Below are positions 43,984 through 56,194 of a DNA stretch of 64,000 nucleotides, piece by piece. Below the pieces are notes generated by a model that searched no databases, had not been told where the DNA came from, and was given only the letters and a program-made list of their open reading frames with translations. The stretch covers positions 4,216,001 to 4,280,000 of the forward strand of contig OU342635.1 of assembly GCA_910589415.1 (NCBI GenBank), written 5' to 3'. Position 1 is the first letter of the stretch. Each line of letters begins with the position of its first letter. This stretch comes from Malachius bipustulatus (lineage: Eukaryota; Arthropoda; Insecta; Coleoptera; Melyridae). The position numbers were made by a program, and so were the translations under genes.

Positions 43984-44600
43984 CTTTCATTTATTGCTTA
44001 TTGCCGCTTTTTCTCGTTATATTTTGTAATAGTAGAACTCTCGAAAGCGCTGGTGCTGGTAGTTATATGAATAATACGTTTAATTAATTTCGGCCGCTTT
44101 CGAAAGTCCGTCCCATTTTTTTTCATGCTGGATTCGAAGTTGCTTGCATTCATTTTTAAAGAGCTCGTCCCTTGGTCTGAGTTCTTCTTTGTCTGGGACT
44201 TTCCTTGTTTGGGATCTTCCCGATGAAGATCGAGTTCCATCAGCACAACTCCATCGATGCTGAGGCAAGTTGAAAATTATGAACAGCACCATTCACATGC
44301 AGCAATTCAGGCGTTTCACACAGCATTGAACTTGTTTTCCAAAGCGCGGAGCTTTTACCGTCTGTTCCATTGAGTTCAAATTGCTTATTTACATAAAAAA
44401 AACTAGGAAATTAAAAGAATCTTCTACTTCAGGATAACTGATGCCTTTTTCGAGTTTATAATCTTTCATTTATTGTATCTTGCTTGATTTATAACAGCAG
44501 TACTCTCGAAAGCGCTGGTAGTAATATAAATATTATATTTAATTAATTTCGACACCATCCGCTTTCGAAAGTTTTTTCCATTTTTTTCATGCTTTTTATG
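43984..44600. repeat. Pair of direct repeats ~478 bp apart, each with a CTCGAAAGCG inverted motif
   Basis: Copy 1 (about 43984-44126) and copy 2 (about 44461-44600) share AATCTTTCATTTATTG, ACTCTCGAAAGCGCTGGT, TTTAATTAATTTCG, CCGCTTTCGAAAG and TTTTTTTCATGC in order. Within each copy CTCGAAAGCG and CGCTTTCGAAAG form a stem. Non-coding. Confidence 0.75.
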
Positions 44601-47600
44601 TTTCACGTAAACGTGGAAGTCTTTAGAAAAATCAATTAATTCAAAGAAAACATGACTGCGGAATGAATCTAAGATGTGCTTCACTCTACAAAGAGACTTT
44701 TAGATATTAACTCTAAAGTAAAGGTAAGTTCATTAGGACTTATCTATCTCAGAACGATAAAATTAAAGCGGCTTCGAAAGCATACTGAAAAGAAGTTTGT
44801 CAATAGGTTGCTTGATTACTACGGATCGTTTTACAAAACTCTTGTATCAAGTACAGGCACCCATGCCATTCCCATTAATTTAGATTCGTTCCCCCGTTTA
44901 ACTTAAATTAAAATACTTGTAGATTCCGAAAACAAAATGAACGAACCGTGAACCCCACTGAGCATCATTGAATCAGCAAACTTTCCTCCGCAACAATATA
45001 TCTTGCACGAGAAATCAAGATAAAGTTATGAATTTGTTTACAAAAAGTTCATGGATTGCAGAGAAGAAAACCGGGGAAAATCATTCTTGGATACCGTTGC
45101 TTTATTATTTAAGAAGTAAAGCAGCTGAAGTCATGGCAATAAATTTAAATGTTTCTCCCCAAGAAAAATTCTTGTTATTCAGGCAATAAGTTAAATTTAT
45201 ATTTTTGCTTGTTGTCATTTGCATGATTTAGTAGATCTATTTGAAAAAAAAAACTTTCTAGGTCGGTATTGGTATGATAATCGAGCGGAGATTTCTGATA
45301 CTGTCTGCTTTCAGTACCTCTAGTTTTTTGAAAGGAATATTATTTAATGTGGTCCTTCGAATTATTAACTTGTTTCCAATAGAATCCGCTAATTGGAGGT
45401 AAAATGTACAGAAGTTAACGGGAAAAATGGACTACCATTAACCAACTCCAACCATTTCGAAAGATTTTAGAGAAACAGTTATTTTTATTTGTTCTAATGA
45501 AACAGATAAGGCATTTGAATAAAGTATCTGGTAATTGTACCCGTGCAATAATGATTTAACTGTTTTTCTCAACCCCGCTTAGCTAGGACATGAGACTCTT
45601 ATTTTCTGTTTTTGAACTATTCCCGCAAAAGAAAAAAACGATACTGATAACCTTCTAATTAAATATCAATTTAATGTCTAAACATAAAAGCGCCGTTGGT
45701 TTCAATTACTTACACAACAAAGCAAACAAATCAAAGTTCATATACTTAAGGACAAATAGAAAAATAACATGCTTCCATCCCCTAACTACTGGTTTTCTTT
45801 CTTCAGACGCCCTACATGTTCGATAATTTGTATTCAATTAATAGCAGGTGGTTTACTGCTGGTTCTTAATCACAACTCATTGGTATTTCAGCCGTTGTCT
45901 GAATCCTTCAGTAGATATGTGTCAAATAGTCGTAAACAGTGTTTCTCACCATGAGTATCTGAAAGTAACGGAGACATAGGAACTGTCACTGCTACCTAAT
46001 TATGTTCTCCCAACTCTAGTCCAAGTGCAATGAAATTGAGGTAATGTAAACGTAAACAATACGACTTTAGTGACATTTTAGCATTATTGGATTAACTGAA
46101 GGTCATTCTATTTTCAAAGGAAACGTTAGGTTATTTATTTGTATTGTTCAAATTAATAATTAAAAGCGCTCACGTAAGAGCAAAACACTGCTATAGTTAA
46201 AAGTTCCTTTCGCAATGGGAGTAAATAAGCTTCATGGAATTTGGATGTTGTTTTTAGATCTGTCTGGAATAATTATCGTGATTGCACACCCAAGAAAAAC
46301 TAGTTCCTCACCAAACTCAGTGCTTGGATGGAAGTTTCTGTAGAAACCTGTTTACAAGCTTCTTAGGAAAGGTGCTCACTTTTCTTATTCAGTGAAAGTA
46401 TACCTGCTCCGAGACATTCCTGGCAGGAGTGGCAGGTAAAATTTTTGTCGGTAGTTTTCGTGAAAGAGATCTGTGAAGATCGACTTATCTGTCGTAATAT
46501 AGCGATACCCTAGCCAGCCAGATATTGCAAGCTCAAATGTGATTTTTTTCTATGAATTTACATTGAGGACTCGATATTTTGAGGAGGTTCGTTGAAATAA
46601 ACGATACACCCGGGGAACAGTTACAGAGTGCGTTTAGTGGAGTGAGAAACCGTGTATTAGAATGTGTCCCGGAGAATCCTTAAATGAATTAATTGTTGAT
46701 TTCATTTATGAGTTTTATAAAAATGTCAATAAAGTGAGTGCTTATTTTATTAACGTTCTTGAATGCTTTGACAACTGTCCCAACCTAACAGAATCAAGAG
46801 CTGTCAGTTGTAAAGAGTGGATTAAGTTAAGACAAATCTCTTTGTGTCAGGGCCTACTCCAAAACGGATTTGTTTTCGAACACCCATTAATAAATGTTGG
46901 GTTTATTTATTATTTGGTAGCAAAGTGGTAAGGACCCAAGAACTGTTTTCTCGCTCCAGAAGAACAGTTTTCATCTTAATTGTAATTCTGCTTAACTATA
47001 TATCTAGTAATATTAGAAAATACAAAATATCTGAAAAGCGATTCATTTAATAGCTCTCAACCTACAGTTGAGAGCTATACAGTTAGCAACGACTCTTGAG
47101 AATTTTTTATAAATCAAGTGAAACTTCACTCATAGAGAGAATTAACAGATTTCATTGAATAAGCAACTCCTTCTGCATTGTTGGTTGTTTGAAGCTGTCA
47201 AAACCCGATTTCACATTGTTACTGAATTAGTAATTTTAAAGTTGCCAACTCGATTTGCAAGTCTCTGTTGGTGTCAAGCGTCAGATAATGAGATCCCTCC
47301 CAAACTAGGGGTTGAGAGACAAGGAAGAAGACGGTTTCTTAAATAGATTACCAAGATCCCGCCTTATTCTATTCGAGGTAACATCGTTAGATTCGTAATT
47401 CGATTTCAATGACGACACCTCTTTGTTCATCTTTGAAAATAATAGTGTTAGGATGTATGTTTGTTACAAAACACAATTCTGTGCATCTACATGTACATGA
47501 AACGAAGAATAATTTCACCAAGTATTTATATAACTTAATTTATACACCGATTGCCTTAATTTATTCCCTAAACTCTTTCCCATGACTGCTGATGACCTAG

Positions 47601-48096
47601 ATTATATTAGAGGTTATAAATAATCAAGTGAGGCAGTTTCTGAGATTAAAAGTTTTTTTTTGGTCTTTATCTCAAGTGTGAAAAAAGTAACACACCAGAG
47701 GAAATTTTCTATATCATAGAGGTGCCTGGGAGAAGTTTGAAGAAATGCCAGCTGGTGAGCTAGACTCACAATAATTAATAATGTTTGAGCCTTCATGATT
47801 CGTATTTCGGGATTTATAGGTCTCATAAGTGATTATTCCTCCAGAAAGACGGTTAATTGAACTAAAATGCAGTTGTCATGTCGTAGAGATCAACTCGCTC
47901 GATCAGATGAAAAAAGACTTCAATCGAGCTCAGAAGTGTGGCTGGTCAAAGTTTGTTTCTGCTCATCCCGCGTTCCGGGTCTTTCTTACGACCGCTTCTC
48001 TTAAAACATGATTTTCCACCTATCAGAGGTTCGCGTCTAGTTCTGTCCTTTTAATTTGTTTAGATCTTTTCTTTGCGCTTGCCCTTCTAAACCGTT
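44601..48096. other. AT-rich sequence without recognised genes
   Basis: Several frames of 60-90 codons (for example 44676-44906, 46662-46931) show no known motif. A perfect hairpin ATAGCTCTCAAC / GTTGAGAGCTAT lies at about 47051-47079. Confidence 0.4.
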
Positions 48097-48949
48097 TGTT
48101 ACGCGGTCCAGGTCACTGTTTGCTTGTTGAACGGGATCTATGAATTTATGTAATAGTAAGCAGAAACTCGACATTCTAGGTACGGTCATCGGGAAATAGA
48201 GGTAGCTAGCCGTTTCAAGCTAGCTATTATTTTATTACTGTAATTTTTTCGCGCTCATTACGTTAATGCCGATAGGTCGTTACAACGGCCTCGTTATTTC
48301 GTTTTTTCTCAGTATTTTCAGTTTTTTGGCTTTTCGGATTTCTGGATTTTGGATTTTTTTATTCTCGCTCGTTCTGGCTTCGAGCACATTTTTTCTGGAG
48401 CTTGGATTCTCCCCGCACCGATTTCCTGTTACCCGAAGAAAGGATCTCGCTGACAACCACGGGAAATGAATGGAAAACTCTGGTCATTTCCTGTGGAGAA
48501 GTTCCAGAAATGGATGTTTGTGTGTCTGGAAGCCGAACCTCCAGGAAGGGAATATTCTCGAGATCTTTCTCTGAGATTCGTTCGGGAAATAGAATCGCGC
48601 CGTCGGTAAACCCTCCAGAAGCTACTTCATCCAGAGGTAGGGATGCCCTATAAATAGCCAGCAGGTAGGCGGACTGAGTCAGTTTTAGTTTAGCAGTGTG
48701 CGAAAGAACAAGTGAAGGAACTAAGCGACTAGTGGCGATATAGACAGTGATATAGACAGTCCGGTATTCCTAAGTGACTAGTTAAAAGTAGTAAAGTGTT
48801 ATAGACCAAGTAAAGTTGTTGTGTATAAGAAGTAGTGATATTTGTAACACTGTAATCTGAAACTCTTGTGGACATTAAATAAATAAATTAAACAGTAAAT
48901 TTGTGTTTCCCAATTATCCGTCGAGCCTACGGTTAGGAAATCCGTAACA
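48097..48949 (+). mobile_element. Solo LTR (plus orientation)
   Basis: It starts TGTTACGCGG and ends ATCCGTAACA, giving TGT...ACA ends within the longer inverted pair TGTTACG/CGTAACA. Inside, in order, are a TATA box (TATAAATA, 48649-48656), an initiator-like TCAGTTTTAG about 30 bases later, and AATAAA (48878-48883) near the 3' side. No primer-binding site or gag follows, so it is a solo LTR. The expected 4-5 bp target duplication is not evident, leaving the ends slightly uncertain. Confidence 0.65.
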
Positions 48950-49332
48950 ATAATATGAAATTTGCGTTTTTGCTCTACTTACTAGAAAAGCAACCTAATA
49001 AGTTTTGTTGTTTACCATAAAAAAATTGCACGTTACTTAGATTACAAGGTCTGGTTACGTTCGGCGAATCGTGGTGCAGCACAGGTTTGATATCTGATAC
49101 TCTGATGAACTCATTCGAAACGGCAGGATTGTCATTGGTAACTTTGGGTCCTTCAGAGATTATGATCGACAGAAATATGAAATTTCTTAATAGTATGGGA
49201 GCTACTTACTCAGTTCACAGACATGGTGGATTTTCTTCTTTTATTCAAACAATTAACAACAATAATAACATACTGGTAATACGACACTACTTGAACTTGA
49301 ACTAGGTAGATTGAGTAAGCAGAGATAAATAA

Positions 49333-49556
49333 TGAAAACACTTACATGACTTAATTATTACTAATTAATACACCTCCGACAATTATTACTTTCCTGATCT
49401 TATCTAACACTTTTTATATATCGGATGTGGAGGTCTTAGTAAATCGATATGTTTTGTTTATCAGACTCGAGGTGGCTTTGAAATACATAAGTTGTTACGC
49501 CAATAGATTTCTGAAATGAAATCTTCCTTTACTTTACTAAACCCTTACCGAGGGAA
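49333..49556. repeat. Dispersed repeat, copy 2 (related to 3470-3785)
   Basis: The same ordered blocks as copy 1: CATGACTTA, CTCCGACA, CTTATCTAACAC, GGTCTTAGTAAAT, GGCTTTGAAATACATAAG and GAAATGAAATCTTCCTT. It is shorter because two spacer segments are absent. Confidence 0.7.
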
Positions 49557-50676
49557 AACAATTCGACGTCAGAATTGCTTTTCCGAGTAAACAGTTGTGG
49601 CCATGGCCATCCAAATGAGAAAGGCAAAATTTTCTTTTGCATCTTTCTTTCCTAAGTTTCAACTTCCACCTCTACCGTTTTCCCCGCTCACCATTGGTTG
49701 TTGATTGTTATTTTTTAAGAGCAGCCTACGATTTTTTCAACCTGAATATTGGAAACTATCGACTTTCATCACACTGCCGAGGCTTTCTCAAACTCAGACC
49801 CTCTAGTTGACTAAAGGTATCAACTTACAACCTATTAGGTTGCGATTTACAAAAAAATATGACCAGAGTGGCAGAGGGAAATCGGTAGAGGTGGAATTTT
49901 TCTCTGTATTATGACTTTTGTTCCATAAGAGACATCCATTTTCCACGCTGTATATTTTATTTGATTTATCCTATATCTTAATACTTATTGGATGATGGGC
50001 TTCCCCTTGTAGGCACAAGAGAACCGGAGTTGAGGGATAGTAACCGAAATTCTATTTATATTTCTATTAAATCTCGATCTGGCTGGTCCTTTACAACTCA
50101 GAATGCATAGGGGATAAGATTTCAGGCAGAGCCATTTCGCTACCTTTCATTAACTTTTTGCTTGAAAAGCCTGATTTCTCAACCACACGTATGTGAATGT
50201 GATAAATCCGAGATTTTTCCTTCGGGCTTTTTCCGCAGAAGTGATTATAACCTTATAATATAAGAAATGTATAACGTGAATTTTTATATGAAAATATTCA
50301 GAACAGAGCCCGTTATTGAATCTATTACGGGCTACTTTTATGTTTGTGAGGATGCGAGTGAATTTGTGATTCGAATTGCAACAGATTATAGAGATATTTC
50401 CTTTTGCCTTTGGTAAGTTCCTTTATCAAAGAGAAGCATTACTGCTTCCATATTTCGCTTCTTCCTTCAACGGTATAAATGTGAGAGATATAATAGCTCG
50501 ATGAAAAAACCCTCCTGTTACCTCTCAGTTATGGAAAGCCTTTCTAAACCTGAAAATATTTATTCCTTCTATCTTAAAATGATTATTTTCGAAAATTTCC
50601 GATTGCTATTAAAGTATATTTTTACATTTAATTCTTATTAACTTTTTCACTTTTATTTATACTCTTCTTATAATAT
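49557..50676. other. AT-rich sequence without recognised genes
   Basis: Nothing supportable on either strand. Confidence 0.4.
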
Positions 50677-51100
50677 TGTAACGGAGGAACACTGGAGAAG
50701 GCTGGTTCGTTTCCGCACATGCTCTAAAGAGTGCATGGCGTGTCTATTCATTTTTTTAAGACTGTAAAAGTATAAAATCGATTAGATCTACTTCCATAAA
50801 GTCCATTTGTATATTTATGTCTTGCTCTTCTTTAACAATCACGTTATTTAGGTAGATCTATTCTACAATATCAGTGAAGCTCCCAGAACTTTTCGAGATC
50901 CATGTCTGGCATGTATATAAGAGTGCCGTAGCGGTAGCTACAGTTAGTTTAGATTGGATGTTAGTTCAGGTTGGAGCACCATAGAGTAAAAAACAAAGCG
51001 AAGGATGAGAAGGTTGTTCAGCGATTGTGACAGTATAAGTGGATATTGGAAATTTTTGTTATTCCGTGGTTGCATAACTTGTTTATTTATGAAGAAATGT
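50677..51100 (+). mobile_element. Possible LTR or LTR fragment
   Basis: TGTAACGGAGGAACAC at 50677 resembles a gypsy-type LTR start. TATATAA (50924-50930) is followed about 15-25 bases on by ACAGTTAGTTTAGATTGG, an initiator-like region similar in layout to the LTR at 48.1-48.9 kb. The downstream phrases (AAACAAAGCGAAGGATGAG) also resemble that LTR. No convincing 3' end was found. Confidence 0.35.
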
Positions 51101-51930
51101 TTCTTAAATTTAATTTTAGAGCAAGAAAATTCTAGTTTTTGACACTATTAGTGTTCATCTAATGTCCTCTTTAACCAAGGTATCTGGAGGTTTTAAATCA
51201 ATTCATGAAATTTCTACAGAAACAACAACAGCCAAATAACCTCAGTCCGGATGCTGTAAAATGATTGGAAAACTTCAAACCAATATAAACTGGATGGTGT
51301 CGATGTGCCTGGGTTTTAATGGGGCTCTAGACTATTTATATCAAACAAAGCAAATGCTTCACCGTGTAAATAATAAAAAAAAATTTCAGTCTAAAAAAAA
51401 TGTTCCCAGTAACTAGCAGTGATGGGAATTCAATTTCAACAATAATTTAAGAAGCCGATTTTCCATCTTATAAAGGTAAGTTGGCATGAAAAGAGTTCAC
51501 ACGCTATGATCGCCCACAAGTTGAACCCATTCAAGAGATTAAGACATTTCATGCTTCATTGATATCATGAAAGACACTTTTCTACTTTTTTCTCAGTAAG
51601 ATACTCCGAGATTCAATATTGGGCAGTGAAAAGCGTCTTGAATTTAGGAGTATCTGTCTCACTCACGATTTCACGTAAAGAAAGCTGTCCTATCTCCTGG
51701 TCATTGAGGATGTTACGGAGATGTTAGCCGCCGACAAACTGGGAATTGAAGAAAATATCAATAGCCAGATAACGTTTCACTTTCGCTTATTCTACTTTTT
51801 TTTGTATCCTTTAGTTGTGGCTAATCCACGAGATTCTTTCCAGAAATTTGATTTTTTTTTTAAATTACCTAATTTAGTGCTATTTCATTCATAAAATTCG
51901 TACTGAGGATTGTTTCGAAAATTACTGTTC
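51101..51930. other. AT-rich sequence, possibly retroelement-derived
   Basis: No open frame of note. If the preceding LTR is real this could be decayed internal sequence, but no gag or pol motif was seen. Confidence 0.3.
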
Positions 51931-52003
51931 CTCTCTCTTTCTCGCCGCTCTCTCTCTATATCTCTCTCTCTCTCTCTCTCGCTCTCGCTCTCTCTTTCTC
52001 GGA
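51931..52003. repeat. (CT)n microsatellite
   Basis: A long, slightly interrupted CT-dinucleotide run, adjoining the strand-switching minisatellite. Confidence 0.9.
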
Positions 52004-52020
52004 TTACTCATCGTACTCAT

Positions 52021-53165
52021 GTCAGTTAGATTTTTTTTCGCAAGGTCTGCTCGAAAAATCGATTTTTGCAATATCCGGTCAGCTCTATTTGATTTTTGGA
52101 AAATCCGGTCAGCTCGATTTTTTTTTGCAAGATTCGATTAGACAAAGTCTGGTCAGCTCCGCCATTCGATTTTTTCAAAGTCCGGTCAGCTCTAAAAATC
52201 GATTTTTGCAAACGTCCGGTGAGCCCCAAGTTGTTTTGAAGCCTTTTTGCAAAAATTTTTAATTTGAAAATTCGGTTCGAGAAAGTCCGGTTAGCTCGAT
52301 TTGATTTTTGGAAGATCCCGTTAAGCTCGTTTTTTTTTTTTTTTTGGTAAGATTTGGTAAGATTCGGTTAGACAAAGTCCGGTCAGCTCTAAAATTCGAT
52401 TTTTACACAGTCCGGTCAGCTCGAATAATCGATATTTGCAAAACTCCAGTGAACTCTAAATAAGTTTTTTTGCAGTCTTCTTACCAAAATTTTTGTTTTG
52501 AAAAATTCGAGAGTTCGAGAAAGTCAGCTTTAAAATTCAATTTTTTCAAAGTCCGGTCAGCTTGATTTTTTTTGCAAGGTGACAGCTCGAACATTCGCTT
52601 TTTGCAAATTCGGTCATATAGATTTTTTTAAATCCGGTTCGAAAAAAAATCGAATTTTTGAGCTGACCGAACCTTGTCAAATCAGACTTTGCCAAAAACA
52701 CACAAAAATCCCGATCTGACCGGATCTTGTCAAACCCAACCGTGAAACATTTTTTTTAGGGCGGTTTGACAATACTCGAAATTTGCTCGAATATTCGAGT
52801 TGTTCGTATAAAAAAAGGAAAAAAATCGAGCTGACAGAACCTTATTAAACCGAGCATCGCAAAAAAAAATGATCAGGTTAGTTTGGCAGGTTAGCAAAAT
52901 TTTTTTTGTCCGAATTGACCGACCATTTCTAAACGACCTTGAAAAAAAATTTGTTTAGTTGGTTTGTTAAAAAAAAGTTCAAAAAAGCTCGAATGTTCGA
53001 GTTGACATGACTTCTAAAAAAATTCGAGTGGACAGGGCCCTTGTTATGGATCTTGCCAAAATAATCGATCTGACTGGATCTGGGTAAAAACAGGAAAAAA
53101 ATTTAGATCTGACCAAATTTTCAAAAAATTTTAATTAATCGGACCTTGCATCAAAAATCATGTTA
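52021..53165. repeat. Degenerate minisatellite with strand switch
   Basis: From 52021 to about 52635 the phrase CCGGTCAGCTCGATTTTTT recurs about nine times at irregular 30-60-base spacing. From about 52636 to 53165 the same phrase appears as its complement (GAGCTGACCG, GATCTGACCGGATCTTG). The whole block is thus an imperfect palindrome of two opposed arrays. It is interspersed with T- or A-runs of matching strand sense. Non-coding. Confidence 0.75.
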
Positions 53166-54830
53166 ACTAAAACAATTTTAGAAACAGTTCAAGTGGCACA
53201 GCTTGTTTGTCAATTCCGGAACCCTCACCCTGTGTTTCATTTACAAAATAAATTTTTTTCTATAATAATGCGTTACAAAAAATTCACTTGAGTGAAAAAT
53301 ATTTGTAACAACACCTCGGTACCAATAACCGTTGACATTTGACGCATTTTAATGTCAAAAGCTGATGTTCCAATGACGTCAAACTCTAGACAAAAGTTAT
53401 TTCGGCCCTTGCAACATTCGGTCTCTCCGATGACGTCATCGATTGATGAGTTATTCGAGCTTTACGTAGAGCCGGATGCCAAATCCTTTGCAGTTTAATT
53501 CCTCCCTCTATTGTTGAAATTATTAATTGATACTTAATGCACAAAATATAGCTAGTAGAGCGGCTATGAGGTTATTGGATCATCAACCTGAGAATAAAAA
53601 AAGGAGTAAAAAATAAAAACATATCGCATAATTTATTTTTATTAAGTTCTCGGTTTTCTAGCGGTTCGTGAAGTGTGATGTTACATTGTTACAGCTTGTA
53701 AACAAAATCGAAATATTTAAAGAGAAAATATTACTTTTCCACAACATAAAAAAAATGAAAAAATTCTTGTTCATTGGTATGCTCGATCTTCCAGTTAATT
53801 AAATCTCTTCCTTATATAATACAAGACCCTGCTTACAATAAGGAGTTTTAAAATTAATGAAGAATACTCTCAGTACAAAGACGTCAAAGCTATTTCATTG
53901 GAAATTACTGGCCCGACTGTATTACAGATGGGATCTTTTATTTTCAATACACTGCCTTTATTCAATAATTTTCAATGGAACGCGGGGTTTTTAATCACAT
54001 ACCAACTTTTCAATATCAGAAGGAGGGTATAAACCACATAACAGACAAAATATAAACCCCAGAGTGACATTCTGAAATTTTTGGAGCAGGGGAAGCTATT
54101 AATAATGTGAAAAGTGTGTGCTTTATTGCCCGATCAAAGCTTGAAAAATCCGGTAGTTGTAAAATGAGTTTACTGAACTGAAAATTACTGTTTGCTGAAT
54201 AAACAAACTAAACTATCTGGCTGTGTCGTAATTTTTCATTTTAACATGGAAATTTGTCTCTAAGCTACCTACATGAGGTGCGGTTAAAATATTAGCCCCA
54301 GTTTGTAGAGATTTACAAGTTAGAGAGAGTTTCTCTATTATATTTTTTTTAATAAACTTTGATCAAGCTTTAATAAAACTTCTGAATTTGTTGGTTTTTC
54401 GTGATATTTCGTACTAGTTCACTTTATACATAGCTGTTCAATTAATTTAATAAAAAGTATCCAAAACTTCAAGTTCTCATTCCCGCCCTTTCCATTACAA
54501 AAAAAGGGTTGTAACAAAAAATTCATTTTTAGGTAATGAAATTAAATTATAAAAATGGATTTAAATGTAATTTTTATACATCTGCTGGGCTCCAATTCCC
54601 ATTTTCTATTTCTCTCTCTCTCTCTCTCCAGAAGAATATTCAATCTGGCCTCTTCTAGTAGAGTGCCAATCTAGAGATAAATTGTCACCCTATTGGCCTT
54701 TTAGAGTACCAGGCTGAAATTTTCAGGAATCATAGTTCATGGACTGAGTAACTAAAATCCGGAATCATCAAAAAATCGTCTTGTGCAAAAAGGCACTATA
54801 CAAAATTTTCGATTTTTTTACAGAATATGG
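53166..54830. other. AT-rich sequence without recognised genes
   Basis: Contains two TGACGTCA-like sites near 53375-53440 (one in the palindrome GATGACGTCATC) and a (TC)n run at about 54608-54630. No coding feature supported. Confidence 0.4.
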
Positions 54831-54899
54831 TAGCTTATAATGAAACTTTTTATGTACAAATTTTTCAAGATGTTATCTGTGATAGTTGAGTTAGAAAAA

Positions 54900-55419
54900 A
54901 TCAACACTGTTTCCGAAAAGCATTGCTCAAATACGTTCATCGGAACTTTGATGTACGGCAAAAAATGCAAGATGTTTCAAATACTGAAAGTATCTGGTAT
55001 CGCTGACAAAGATTTAAGCGCATAAATAGAAATCTTTGTTTGCAGAAGAGGGCTACTTTGTAGGTGATGAAACCTCGCAAGAATTAACAATAAAACGAGG
55101 AGTTCAACAGGACTGCATTTTATCGCCGTTATTGTTCAATATATCCTCGGATATGTTGTTTGGAGATCGAGGGAACTGGGGAGTATATGGACCAGGAACC
55201 AACTACTTCGAGCCGTGGAACATCCCCAAGTATACTTCAAGCCAAACTACACGCAATAGAAGTATGCGCCCAAATAAACCTCGACAGAAATGATAAAATA
55301 TGGAAACTGACAAAAAGTCAAGCAGCCATAAAAATTGCCTACAAAAACTCAACAAACTAGGCTGTAACAAGATTTTCGGTATGGTAGAGATGATTACCCA
55401 GGGATGGATAATTGCCCCC
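54900..55419 (+). pseudogene. Decayed LINE: reverse transcriptase and first half of RNase H
   Basis: Read across stops, KMFQILKVSGIADKDLSA leads to VGDETSQELTIKRGVQQDCILSPLLFN (55060-55140), the R-Q-G-C-x-L-S-P block of a LINE reverse transcriptase. From about 55150 a frameshifted RNase H follows: GVYGPGTNYFEP, then SILQAKLHAIEVCAQINLDR and a degenerate D-S-Q-A-A-I-K block (KSQAAIK, about 55315-55340). The catalytic YxDD region is missing, so the RT and RNase H parts may come from a deletion or from two joined elements. Confidence 0.6.
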
Positions 55420-56194
55420 TGTTACCCGTGACAAGTCAATTAAAATTATAAAAATCTTTATTTACAATTACGATAGTTATACATATCTGTACCTATTAAA
55501 TTAATATTGTTGAATCCTGAACAATGTGGGCCGGCTCTCGTCCACTGCAGGCCGCCTGATTGGCGAGAGATATCTGCGTCGGTGCACGCACCTCTGTTAA
55601 TTTATCGGTCGGACGCACGATTCACCTCCGGCTCCGCTGCGTCAGTAGCTTTCTTACCACCGCACGCTGCGTGTCGTATCTGATGCTGCGGCGGCCTCCG
55701 GGATACGCGACGTGACGGGATTGCCGGATCGACAACTCATTACATTGCGACCCGACGTCTGGTTTACCTGGCCCTCAATACAGGCCAGGCGTCGTCTGAA
55801 AGGATCCGCCGGGACTTCACTACAGCCCCGGTTGATTCCCTGTTATGACCGGCAGTCGATCAGAGCTCAGTTCACTCTCATCGATCTCCCGACGTCCAGT
55901 TACAGCTAGGCTCGACTCATTTCATCGACCTGCTGTAGCCGGCTGGGTACTGGACGGAATGCACTCATTATATGCCTCCTGAAGACCTCCTAGCTCAGTT
56001 CACAGGGAGGGAGATGGTTCGCGAGTCAATACCTCGGAAGATCTGTCTTGCTTCTCCGTTGGCTCTGCTTATATAGCCGGTGCCGGCGAAGATAACCTGC
56101 TAATCACCGCTGTAAAAACTGTATCCTTCTGATAAACCCCTCGATTAATTAAAATAAATAATAATAATCAACGAATGCCTTGGAATTCGTTACA
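55420..56194 (-). mobile_element. Solo LTR, minus orientation, inserted in the RNase H region
   Basis: On the minus strand it starts TGTAACGAATTCCAAGG and ends CACGGGTAACA. A TATA box (TATATAAG, 56068-56078) lies in the middle and AATAAA (55458-55463) close to the 3' end. It is far more GC-rich than its surroundings, which explains the open frame inside it. No internal genes adjoin it, and no exact target duplication was found. It separates two halves of an RNase H domain, so it is younger than that LINE. Confidence 0.7.

Noticed and set aside
52021..53165. CRISPR-like regularly spaced repeats
   Set aside because: Repeats are degenerate with irregular spacing and reverse orientation midway, in a eukaryotic context.
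55712..55909. Open frame in GC-rich sequence
   Set aside because: It lies within the minus-strand solo LTR, and its openness is due to composition.
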